64,000 nucleotides of DNA, from the NCBI RefSeq assembly GCF_022836435.1, contig NZ_BQXC01000001.1, positions 1,996,121 to 2,060,120 of the forward strand. The letters run 5' to 3'. Position numbers and translations under genes: made by a program. This DNA comes from Nitrosomonas sp. PY1 (GTDB taxonomy: Bacteria > Pseudomonadota > Gammaproteobacteria > Burkholderiales > Nitrosomonadaceae). The notes below the pieces were generated by a model. The model saw only the letters and a program-made list of their open reading frames with translations. It ran no database searches and was not told the DNA's origin. How positions within the stretch are numbered: position 1 is the first letter of the stretch; each line of letters begins with the position of its first letter. Shown piece after piece: positions 52,891 to 61,531 of this stretch.

Positions 52891-54408
52891 TCAATCAGGA
52901 ACCACCAGACTCAAGTCTAGCTGCGTATTAGGATGAGAACGTGTCAATGGCGGGCAAGCTCGCTGTAGCTCAATCCGCTTTAGGTATTCCGCAGTTACAT
53001 CTTTAGTTAAATAGATTCCATCAAAACAAGAAGTTTCAAACTTATCCACTTTAGGTAGCGCCTTTGAAACAGCCAATTTAAGTGCATCCAAATCCTGAAA
53101 CACCAGATAATCAGCACCAATCTCTTGGCAGATCTCATCCGTACTACGGTCTGTTGCGATCAATTCCTGCCTTGTCGGCATATCGATTCCATACACATTA
53201 GGAAATCTAACCGGAGGAGCCGCAGAGGCAAAATAGATTTTGTTAGCACCTGCTTCCCTACCCATTTGTACAATTTCACGGCTAGTCGTACCACGCACGA
53301 TAGAATCGTCAACCAGTAAAACATTTTTCCCGCGAAATTCCACACTAATTGCATTAAGTTTTTGTTTGACAGATTTGCGCCGTAATTGCTGGCCAGGCAT
53401 AATAAAAGTTCGCCCAACATAACGATTTTTTACAAACCCTTCGCGAAAGTTAACACCCAATTGATAAGCCAGTTGTAATGCACTCGGGCGGCTTGAATCC
53501 GGTATCGGAATTACTACATCAATATCCAAGTGATGCATGGATTTCTTAATTTTCTCAGCCAAATGCTCACCCATATTCAACCGCGCCTCATATACTGAAA
53601 TACCATCCATCACCGAATCAGGGCGTGCCATATAAACATACTCGAATATGCAAGGATTCGAAGAATATTCCGTAGCACACTGTTTATTATAAAAATTACC
53701 AGCTTCATCAATAAAAATTGCCTCTCCCGGTTTAACATCCCGAATCAGTTTAAAACCAAGCGTATCTAATGCGGCACTTTCTGATGACACCAAAAATTCT
53801 GTTCCATATTCATTCTCTATCGAACCGAAGACTAATGGCCTGATACCAAATGGATCTCGAAACGCCAGTAATCCATACCCTGCAATCATAGCTACTACGG
53901 CGTAAGCACCTCGACAGCGTTTATGCACGCCAGCCACGGCAGTAAAAATAGCTTCAGGATCCAACTGATAATTACGCGTACTCGCTTGTAATTCATGCGC
54001 AAAAACATTGAGCAGCACTTCAGAATCGGAATTGGTATTAACATGACGTAGATCGGTTCGGAATAACTCCTCATTCAATTCCGCTGCATTCGTCAGGTTT
54101 CCATTGTGACCGAGAACTATACCGAATGGCGAGTTGACATAGAATGGTTGCGCTTCGGCTGTGGAGCTCACAGATCCGGCTGTCGGATAACGCACATGAC
54201 CAATCCCCATATTACCAGCGAGAGCACGCATATTCCTGGTACGAAACACATCTCGCACCATACCAAGACCTTTATGCATATGGAAAGTATTGTGTTGCGC
54301 TGTAACAATACCACCCGCATCTTGTCCACGATGCTGTAGTGTTAGCAATCCATCATAAAGCAGTTGATTAACAGGCGATTGCGCAACTACACCCAAAACT
54401 CCGCACAT
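52891..54408 (-). CDS. purF: Amidophosphoribosyltransferase
   Basis: PurF starts purine synthesis by replacing pyrophosphate of PRPP with ammonia from glutamine. The 505-residue enzyme begins MCGVLGV; Cys2 becomes the N-terminal nucleophile of the glutaminase domain. The C-terminal part has the PRPP loop [16 protein letters not shown]. The cvpA gene is directly upstream, the standard order cvpA-purF. Confidence 0.96.
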   Translation of the reverse strand: MCGVLGVVAQSPVNQLLYDGLLTLQHRGQDAGGIVTAQHNTFHMHKGLGMVRDVFRTRNMRALAGNMGIGHVRYPTAGSVSSTAEAQPFYVNSPFGIVLGHNGNLTNAAELNEELFRTDLRHVNTNSDSEVLLNVFAHELQASTRNYQLDPEAIFTAVAGVHKRCRGAYAVVAMIAGYGLLAFRDPFGIRPLVFGSIENEYGTEFLVSSESAALDTLGFKLIRDVKPGEAIFIDEAGNFYNKQCATEYSSNPCIFEYVYMARPDSVMDGISVYEARLNMGEHLAEKIKKSMHHLDIDVVIPIPDSSRPSALQLAYQLGVNFREGFVKNRYVGRTFIMPGQQLRRKSVKQKLNAISVEFRGKNVLLVDDSIVRGTTSREIVQMGREAGANKIYFASAAPPVRFPNVYGIDMPTRQELIATDRSTDEICQEIGADYLVFQDLDALKLAVSKALPKVDKFETSCFDGIYLTKDVTAEYLKRIELQRACPPLTRSHPNTQLDLSLVVPD

Positions 54409-54489
54409 AAAGAAACCTCATTCGTTTCAATTACTTGAACTGATCAATAACAAATAAAATTATCAAAAAGCACAAATAAGTTCTAAAAA

Positions 54490-54996
54490 TCAATAACTCT
54501 CTTTTCTACTGAAATTAATATGTTGCGCTAGGTCTTCGGGTAACCAAGTTACAACCTGATTTGCCACCATTTCTAATGGCGCACTGAAATAGGCCTGCTG
54601 CCAAAACGATTGTGTCGGAATCTTCGTCAATCCAGCTATGAGCACAACGACAGTCACGATAATCAGTGCTCTTAAAAAGCCAAACAAAGAACCGAATAAT
54701 CGATCGATAAACCCCAATCCGATATTCTTGATCAAAGCAGTCAATAACATCGTAAGTAATGCAGTATTCACTAATACCGTGAGAAATACCAGCACAAAAG
54801 TAACTAAAAACCGTAATGTCTCGCCTACAACAGCATCTGGAAGAAATTGTACAAAATAGGATGTATACGCGCCTGCTACAACAAATGCCGCAATCCAGCC
54901 AGCAATCGACAGCACTTCACGGACGAATCCTCGGGTGATACCTAAAATAACCGATACCAAAAAAATAACGCATACAACATAATCAAAAACAGTCAT
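54490..54996 (-). CDS. cvpA: CvpA-family membrane protein
   Basis: A 168-residue inner-membrane protein with four hydrophobic helices and the start MTVFDYVVCVIFLVSVILG, typical of CvpA. It is required for colicin V production in E. coli and linked to envelope functions elsewhere. The internal ATG at 54,996 is preferred over the longer frame. It lies upstream of purF on the same strand. Confidence 0.9.
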   Translation of the reverse strand: MTVFDYVVCVIFLVSVILGITRGFVREVLSIAGWIAAFVVAGAYTSYFVQFLPDAVVGETLRFLVTFVLVFLTVLVNTALLTMLLTALIKNIGLGFIDRLFGSLFGFLRALIIVTVVVLIAGLTKIPTQSFWQQAYFSAPLEMVANQVVTWLPEDLAQHINFSRKESY

Positions 54997-55071
54997 TGTC
55001 AAGAAATCGTTCTCGCGTATCAAAATCCTATGTTTCTAACAATAAATGCTCAAACGCCGATAATCACTTCA

Positions 55072-55782
55072 TTATTTGGAAGTGATCACACCATCAAAAC
55101 CCAATTTATTTAGTTTCTTCAATTCATTCTCTGCAACGCTTCTTGAAGCTAGTGGGCCAATCCGCACGCGAGTTACTTCGCCACTACTGGTTTTAATAAT
55201 CTCTGTGTAGGCTCGGAATCCACTCATAACCAAATTTTCTAATTGTTGCTTAGCCTTTGATTGGTCGGAAAAAGCCCCCAATTGTATCACCACACCTCCT
55301 TTAGGAATCTCAGTCGTACCGATAACATCGGCAGTGGCATTAGCAGTATTATTTGAACTATTTGGAAGATGTGTTGTAGAGACTGCCGGAGACTTTGGTT
55401 CCATTACTACCGTTACACGCTTAGCATCTATTTTTGGCTTGATACCAGGTATAGGAAGACGTTTTTGCTCGTCTTGAATCGCTTCAAAATCATCCACGAA
55501 TGGCACATTCTCCTTCATGGAATCAGGAAGCTGATTTGCTTCTTGAATCAGGTCATTCGATGGAATAGATTGCTTAGGCAAATGAACTGGAGCAGTGTTA
55601 TTACCCCTATCTGCATCATGCAAGTTAATGACGACTTCCTGCTGTTCATTACCCGTTTTAGGCTCGTCAAAAATAGCAGGCAGCACGATAATTGAAACTA
55701 TCACCAAAACAATCGCTCCAACCAGTCGCCTTCTTGCGCGTTTTCGCAGTAACAGCTCTTCTTCACTAATATTTTTGTTCAT
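55072..55782 (-). CDS. dedD: SPOR-domain protein, DedD-like
   Basis: A 236-residue bitopic membrane protein. A basic N-terminus and one membrane helix (about 18-38, LVGAIVLVIVSIIVLPAIF) are followed by a Pro-rich periplasmic linker and a C-terminal SPOR domain (about 165-236, starting KGGVVIQLGAFSDQSKAKQQ), which binds denuded peptidoglycan at the division site. The folC-dedD-cvpA-purF order is conserved. Confidence 0.9.
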   Translation of the reverse strand: MNKNISEEELLLRKRARRRLVGAIVLVIVSIIVLPAIFDEPKTGNEQQEVVINLHDADRGNNTAPVHLPKQSIPSNDLIQEANQLPDSMKENVPFVDDFEAIQDEQKRLPIPGIKPKIDAKRVTVVMEPKSPAVSTTHLPNSSNNTANATADVIGTTEIPKGGVVIQLGAFSDQSKAKQQLENLVMSGFRAYTEIIKTSSGEVTRVRIGPLASRSVAENELKKLNKLGFDGVITSK

Positions 55783-55805
55783 TTATAATCCAATGAAAAT
55801 ATCTT

Positions 55806-57110
55806 TCAAAGCGTCTTCCAGTGCCTCAGTACATCACCCACCGTATAGAAGGATCCAAACACACAAATTCTATCATTTTTAGTCGCTTGTCCACAGGCAA
55901 AAACGAATGCATCAATTACATTTAAAAATGACAAAACACCATTTTTGTCAGCACTAATACCGGCATCATATAGCTGACTACAAATATAATCCGCCGTTGC
56001 TGCACGTTCGGAATGAACGGATGAAACCAACCAAACATCAATCTGCTGTTTTATTTGTGAAACGACACCCGATATATCTTTATCTGCAAGCATGGCAAAA
56101 ACCGCATAGGTTTTCCCGGTCGGTTTAGTTGCTGCTAAGTTACTCGATAGCACCGAAGCCGCGGCCGGATTATGTGCCACATCGAGAACAATCATCGGGT
56201 ATGTAGATACGACTTGAAATCTTCCCGGTATGATCGCTTCACTCAATCCATCGCGAATATTTTGCATCGTCACCGGCAATATGGCTTTAAGTGCATCTAA
56301 AGCAGCCAAACAAGTACTAGCATTTTGTAATTGTTTCTGACCTCGGAGTGCAGGAAATGGAAGTGAGTATCGACAATCTTTTGGTCCCCAGTAATCCCAT
56401 TGCGATAACTTATCAACATAACCGAATTGTTTATTCAGCAACAACAAATCAGGATCGATTTGATTGATTTGTTGCCATACCTTGCTTGGCAAATCCGTCT
56501 CAGCACAAACCGCAGGTTTTCCTTTTCTAAAGATAGCAACTTTTTCACAACCTATTTTTTCACGGCTATCACCGAGATACTCCATATGGTCAAAATCGAT
56601 ACTCGTTACAATGGAACAATCTGGGGAAAATACATTAACTGCATCCAAGCGACCACCTAATCCAACTTCCAAAATTGCTACCTCTACCTCAGATCGAATA
56701 AACCAATCCATTGCCGCTAGGGTGCCAAATTCGAAAAAAGTCAGCGATATATGACAAGATTCTCTAGCTTCATTGATACGTTCAAATACTCGGCATAAGC
56801 TTTCATCATCAACTTCTACTTTGTTAATGCGCATTCGTTCGTTATACCGTAACAAATGAGGCGATGTATAGCACCCGACGCGATAGCCTGCTCTCGTTAG
56901 GACAGCTTCAAGTATGACGCACACTGAGCCTTTACCGTTTGTGCCGGCGACAATAATAAGAGGGAATTTAGGATTTAAACCGAGTTGCTCTTTAACTCGA
57001 CTAACTCGCTCCAGACCCATATCAATCATTTTTGGATGAATAGCCTCAAGATAGGCTAACCAATCAGACAGTGAACGTAATGAGGGATGGATGTCTGAAC
57101 TCCTGATCAA
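55806..57110 (-). CDS. folC: Bifunctional folylpolyglutamate/dihydrofolate synthase
   Basis: FolC adds glutamate to dihydropteroate and then polyglutamates to folate. The 434-residue enzyme has the P-loop VAGTNGKGSVC, the Mg-binding TSIDFDHMEYLGDS and the C-terminal LDVAHNPAAA. The length is normal for the bifunctional form. It is in the conserved accD-folC-dedD run. Confidence 0.95.
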   Translation of the reverse strand: MIRSSDIHPSLRSLSDWLAYLEAIHPKMIDMGLERVSRVKEQLGLNPKFPLIIVAGTNGKGSVCVILEAVLTRAGYRVGCYTSPHLLRYNERMRINKVEVDDESLCRVFERINEARESCHISLTFFEFGTLAAMDWFIRSEVEVAILEVGLGGRLDAVNVFSPDCSIVTSIDFDHMEYLGDSREKIGCEKVAIFRKGKPAVCAETDLPSKVWQQINQIDPDLLLLNKQFGYVDKLSQWDYWGPKDCRYSLPFPALRGQKQLQNASTCLAALDALKAILPVTMQNIRDGLSEAIIPGRFQVVSTYPMIVLDVAHNPAAASVLSSNLAATKPTGKTYAVFAMLADKDISGVVSQIKQQIDVWLVSSVHSERAATADYICSQLYDAGISADKNGVLSFLNVIDAFVFACGQATKNDRICVFGSFYTVGDVLRHWKTL

Positions 57111-57144
57111 TCAATACAGATTATAATCACTGAAAAACATTGTG

Positions 57145-58011
57145 TTAGTTCACAGCCGACCGGCACATCAATTGCATACATAAATTGGCGATCTTTTCGC
57201 GCATTTGTCGACGATCAACAATCATATCGATTGCACCGTGTTCCAATAAAAATTCTGAGCGCTGAAACCCTTCTGGAAGCGTCTGACGAACCGTTTGCTC
57301 AATTACGCGCGGCCCGGCAAAACCGATCAATGCATCCGGTTCAGCAATCACAATATCCCCAATGAAAGCGAAACTAGCCGACACACCGCCCATAGTAGGG
57401 TCTGTCAGAACAGAGATAAAAGGCAAGTTACAATGACTTAATCGTGTTAAGGCCGCAGATGTTTTTGCCATTTGCATCAATGAAAACAAACCCTCCTGCA
57501 TACGAGCGCCGCCACTGGCGCTAAAACATACAAAAGGCATTTGCTGTTCAATACACGCTTGTATACCTCTAACAAAGCGCTCACCTACTACTGAACCCAT
57601 CGATCCACCCATAAAACCAAATTCAAACGCCGCCACAACAATCGGGAGGTCTTTAATTCTTCCTTGCACGACCACCAGAGAGTCATTCTCATCAGTGCCT
57701 TCTTTCGCTTGTGTTAAACGATCAACATATCGCTTGCTATCTTTAAACTTCAATGCATCAATGGCAATCACTTCGGCACCGATTTCCATACGATGATCAG
57801 GATCCAGTAGCCAATCAATCCGACTACGAGCGGAAATACGATTATGGTAGCCGCACCTCGGACAAACGTTTAGATTCTTTGCAAGATCCGAATAGTAAAG
57901 CACAGCCTCACAATTTTTACATTTGCTCCACAAGCCTTCCGGTACAATCTTCTTTTCACCGGCTCCCTTCTTCTTAATTTTTGGTGGAATTATTTTTTGA
58001 AACCAGCTCAT
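57145..58011 (-). CDS. accD: Acetyl-CoA carboxylase carboxyltransferase beta subunit
   Basis: AccD with AccA transfers the carboxyl group from biotin to acetyl-CoA, making malonyl-CoA for fatty acids. The 288-residue product has a zinc ribbon with Cys31, Cys34, Cys50 and Cys53, and the crotonase-like core [16 protein letters not shown] and [12 protein letters not shown]. It follows trpA, a widespread linkage. Confidence 0.96.
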   Translation of the reverse strand: MSWFQKIIPPKIKKKGAGEKKIVPEGLWSKCKNCEAVLYYSDLAKNLNVCPRCGYHNRISARSRIDWLLDPDHRMEIGAEVIAIDALKFKDSKRYVDRLTQAKEGTDENDSLVVVQGRIKDLPIVVAAFEFGFMGGSMGSVVGERFVRGIQACIEQQMPFVCFSASGGARMQEGLFSLMQMAKTSAALTRLSHCNLPFISVLTDPTMGGVSASFAFIGDIVIAEPDALIGFAGPRVIEQTVRQTLPEGFQRSEFLLEHGAIDMIVDRRQMREKIANLCMQLMCRSAVN

Positions 58012-58047
58012 ACGTATGTTATGCGGAAAAATCCGTTCATCACTCTA

Positions 58048-58851
58048 TTAATGTTGTTCGTCCATCGCCTGACGAAAACTCGTCAGCAGTACCCCTACTT
58101 TTGCTAATAAGTCGTCTTGTTTCGCATGCTCAATTTCTTCAATAATTCGACTCCCTATCACCACCGCATCAGCTAAGTTAGCTACAGCCCAGGCTGTAGC
58201 GCCATCGCGTATACCAAACCCAACACCAATAGGAATCGCAATATGTTTTCGTAACTCTTTTAACATCATGTTTACATTTTCAAGATCGAGATGCGATGCA
58301 CCAGTTACACCTTTTAAAGAAACATAATACACATAACCTTTGGCGAGTTTGGCCACATGCTCCATCCGAGATTTCGGTGTAGTCGGAGATAACAAGAATA
58401 TGGCATCAATGCCATATTCATTAAGACATTTCACCCATTTTCCTGATTCTTCTGGAGGATAATCCACAATCAATATTCCATCAACACCGCATTTTTTTGC
58501 TTTGCTTGCAAAAGCTTCATACCCCAATGCTTCGACTGGATTAGCATAACCCATCAGAACGATTGGTGTATTAACATCTACTTTTCTAAATTCCTCAACA
58601 AGGTCCAGCACTTTATTAAGGCTAACTTGATGCTTCAAAGCGCGTTCGGTTGATCTTTGTATTGTTGGACCATCCGCCATAGGATCGGAAAAAGGAACTC
58701 CCAATTCAATGATATCAGCGCCCGACTGTACCAATTGATGCATCAGTTGAACGGTTACTTCGGGGTATGGATCGCCTGCAGTGATAAATGGAATCAGTGC
58801 CTTGCGATTTTGCATCTTCAGATTTGCAAATGTTTGAGCAATTCGATTCAT
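58048..58851 (-). CDS. trpA: Tryptophan synthase alpha chain
   Basis: TrpA splits indole-3-glycerol phosphate to indole, which passes through a tunnel to TrpB. The 267-residue TIM barrel has catalytic Glu49 (IIELGVPFSDP) and Asp60, the PTTPKSR and GVTGA loops, and the phosphate-binding GVGFGIRDG. The stop of trpB lies 10 bases upstream of its start. Confidence 0.96.
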   Translation of the reverse strand: MNRIAQTFANLKMQNRKALIPFITAGDPYPEVTVQLMHQLVQSGADIIELGVPFSDPMADGPTIQRSTERALKHQVSLNKVLDLVEEFRKVDVNTPIVLMGYANPVEALGYEAFASKAKKCGVDGILIVDYPPEESGKWVKCLNEYGIDAIFLLSPTTPKSRMEHVAKLAKGYVYYVSLKGVTGASHLDLENVNMMLKELRKHIAIPIGVGFGIRDGATAWAVANLADAVVIGSRIIEEIEHAKQDDLLAKVGVLLTSFRQAMDEQH

Positions 58852-58861
58852 AATCTAAAAC

Positions 58862-60061
58862 CTAAAGTGACAAGCCAGACATTTGCGCCACGGTTGCCAT
58901 ATCTTTGTCACCACGCCCAGATAAATTGACCAATAATAACTTATCCCTAGGTAGAGTTGGCGCATATTTAGCCGCATGAGCCAGTGCATGGCTTGACTCT
59001 AACGCGGGCATAATACCTTCATATCGGCATAAATCATGAAAAGCCTGCAATGCTTCATGATCAGTAATTGCAACATACTCTGCTCTTCCACAATCTTTAA
59101 GCCAAGCATGCTCCGGTCCAACACCGGGATAATCCAATCCAGCCGATATTGAGTGTGTTTCGACAATTTGACCATTCTCATCCTGAATAAGATAGGTACG
59201 GTTCCCATGCAATACACCAGGCCTCCCTGTAGACAAAGTAGCAGCGTGTTGCCGGGTCTCAATACCCTTGCCTGCGGCTTCAACACCGATCAAGCGAACA
59301 CCACTATCATCAATATACGGATAAAACAAGCCAATTGCATTAGATCCACCACCAACACAAGCAATCAGCGCATCGGGTTGGCGTCCGAAAAACTCTTGCA
59401 TTTGTACCTTAGCTTCCATACCGATAATTGCTTGAAAATCCCTTACCATCATCGGATAAGGATGAGGTCCGGCTACCGTACCAATAATATAGAAAGTATT
59501 TTCGACATTAGTTACCCAGTCTCGCATCGCCTCGTTCAGCGCATCTTTCAATGTGCGCGATCCAGACTCAACGGGTACAACCGTAGCACCCAGAAGTTTC
59601 ATACGATATACATTGGTTGCTTGCCGCTTCACGTCTTCAGATCCCATATATACGACACATTCCATGCCGTACCGTGCAGCCACAGTCGCGCTCGCAACAC
59701 CATGCTGACCTGCTCCCGTTTCCGCAATTACCCTTTTTTTACCCAAACGCCGTGCTAGCAGAGCCTGACCAACAGTATTATTGATTTTATGCGCTCCAGT
59801 ATGATTTAAATCTTCCCGCTTTAATAGAATCTGGGCGCCACCTAGATATTCTGACCATCTTTTCGCATGATAAATCGGACTTGGTCTACCAACATAGTGC
59901 TTTAGTTCATAAGAGAATTCGGCCTGAAACTCAGGATCGGTACGATAGTATTCATATTTTTGGCGCAAATCTTCCAGCGCTGAAATCAATGTTTCCGCTA
60001 CAAAAATTCCACCATAGGGACCAAAGTGGCCGTCCCGACCAGGAAGATCATAAGTACTCAC
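58862..60061 (-). CDS. trpB: Tryptophan synthase beta chain
   Basis: TrpB joins indole and serine to tryptophan with PLP. The 399-residue protein has PLP Lys92 ([10 protein letters not shown]), the phosphate-binding [10 protein letters not shown] and the GRGDKD motif near the end. It overlaps the end of trpF by 4 bases, which indicates translational coupling. Confidence 0.97.
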   Translation of the reverse strand: MSTYDLPGRDGHFGPYGGIFVAETLISALEDLRQKYEYYRTDPEFQAEFSYELKHYVGRPSPIYHAKRWSEYLGGAQILLKREDLNHTGAHKINNTVGQALLARRLGKKRVIAETGAGQHGVASATVAARYGMECVVYMGSEDVKRQATNVYRMKLLGATVVPVESGSRTLKDALNEAMRDWVTNVENTFYIIGTVAGPHPYPMMVRDFQAIIGMEAKVQMQEFFGRQPDALIACVGGGSNAIGLFYPYIDDSGVRLIGVEAAGKGIETRQHAATLSTGRPGVLHGNRTYLIQDENGQIVETHSISAGLDYPGVGPEHAWLKDCGRAEYVAITDHEALQAFHDLCRYEGIMPALESSHALAHAAKYAPTLPRDKLLLVNLSGRGDKDMATVAQMSGLSL

Positions 60062-60672
60062 CGCTTAACCCCCTGCATAAAAGCAAAAATTTTTTCTTCG
60101 TTTTTAATTCCTTTAGAAACTTCTACCCCACTAGAAACATCAACAGCCCATGGCCGTGTTTCCCGAATGGCATTTGACACATTTTGCGGGTTTAGCCCAC
60201 CCGAAAGTATCAATGGCAGCGGCAATTGTTGTGGAATAAGGCCCCAATCAAAAGTATGCCCAGTCCCTCCAGGTATACCGGGCGTATACGTATCGACAAG
60301 TAAGCCTTTGGCAGCTTTATACTGCTGTGCATATTGTAGCAAATCCGTATCTTCTTTCATTCTTATTGCTTTGATATACGGCACAGCGAATTGCGCACAA
60401 AATTCAGGTGATTCATTACCATGAAATTGCAATAAATTTAATTTAACTGCTTTTATGGTTTGCTCAACCCAAGACACATCCGGATCAACATAAACACCGA
60501 CAACAGTAACAAAAGAAGGTATCTGACAAGCAATAGAGTAGGCTGAATCAATATTAATATAACGAGGGCTTTGTGGCCAGAACACAAAACCAATCGCATC
60601 TACACCAGCCTTAACGGCTGACACAGCATCCTCACGGCGAGTAATCCCGCATACTTTAACACGTACCGACAT
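60058..60672 (-). CDS. trpF: Phosphoribosylanthranilate isomerase
   Basis: TrpF isomerises phosphoribosylanthranilate in tryptophan synthesis. The 204-residue TIM barrel has [12 protein letters not shown] with catalytic Cys, [21 protein letters not shown], and [10 protein letters not shown]. It follows truA by 4 bases. Confidence 0.95.
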   Translation of the reverse strand: MSVRVKVCGITRREDAVSAVKAGVDAIGFVFWPQSPRYINIDSAYSIACQIPSFVTVVGVYVDPDVSWVEQTIKAVKLNLLQFHGNESPEFCAQFAVPYIKAIRMKEDTDLLQYAQQYKAAKGLLVDTYTPGIPGGTGHTFDWGLIPQQLPLPLILSGGLNPQNVSNAIRETRPWAVDVSSGVEVSKGIKNEEKIFAFMQGVKR

Positions 60673-60676
60673 AATG

Positions 60677-61474
60677 CTATTGATTATATAATATCTCTGG
60701 CACTAAAGGCATTACAGAGAAATCTGGTAATGCCCATTGGTCGGGATAAGACACTTTTGCCAAATATAAACCCGCTGGTGAAAATGTTGGTGCCGCTAGC
60801 ATACGGTTACCACCTTGTAGTAAGTCTTGCATCCATTCTGGGGGATATTTGCCTTTACCAATGTATACCAAATTACCGATAATATTTCTGACCATATGTT
60901 GCAAAAATGCATTCGCACGCAAATCAAAAACGATTAAATTACCGTAGCGCTGTATTTGTAAGTGTGTAATGGTCCGTATGGGCGACTTTGCTTGACATTC
61001 AGCTGCTCGAAAAGAAGAAAAATCATGCTCACCCAGTAGCAGGTTTCCTGCAATTTGCATTTTCTCCAATATCAACGCTTGATGAAACCACCCTACCTTT
61101 CCTACCTGTAGTCCTGGGCGTGTGGGTTGATTCAGAAGCAGATAAAGGTAGCGCCGTTCAAGTGCACTGTATCTTGCATGAAAATCTGATAAAACCTCAG
61201 TTGCCCAGCGAATTGCAATGTCATTCGGTAATTTTGCATTCACCCCGCGTATCCACGCACTAATAGGACGCTTCGATTCGGTATCGAAATGCACAACCTG
61301 ATAGAGTGCATGTACACCTGCATCAGTACGACCTGCTGTAGTAACATGAATTTTCTCTTGCGCAATTAGAGACAAAGCCAGTTCAAGAATATCTTGAATT
61401 GCGCAGCTCTGGGGTTGACTTTGCCAACCACAATAACGACTTCCGTCATACTCCAGTACTAAACAAATTCGCAC
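60677..61474 (-). CDS. truA: tRNA pseudouridine(38-40) synthase
   Basis: TruA converts uridines 38 to 40 of many tRNAs to pseudouridine. The 265-residue enzyme starts MRICLVLEYDGSRYCGWQ, has catalytic Asp51 in TAGRTDAGVHA, and contains the FLQHMVRNIIGNL box. The fimV-truA-trpF order is conserved in betaproteobacteria. Confidence 0.95.
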   Translation of the reverse strand: MRICLVLEYDGSRYCGWQSQPQSCAIQDILELALSLIAQEKIHVTTAGRTDAGVHALYQVVHFDTESKRPISAWIRGVNAKLPNDIAIRWATEVLSDFHARYSALERRYLYLLLNQPTRPGLQVGKVGWFHQALILEKMQIAGNLLLGEHDFSSFRAAECQAKSPIRTITHLQIQRYGNLIVFDLRANAFLQHMVRNIIGNLVYIGKGKYPPEWMQDLLQGGNRMLAAPTFSPAGLYLAKVSYPDQWALPDFSVMPLVPEILYNQ

Positions 61475-61531
61475 GAACCAGTACTACTTCTATTGCGTGT
61501 TTTGAACAAATTTAATTATCAATGCAAATTG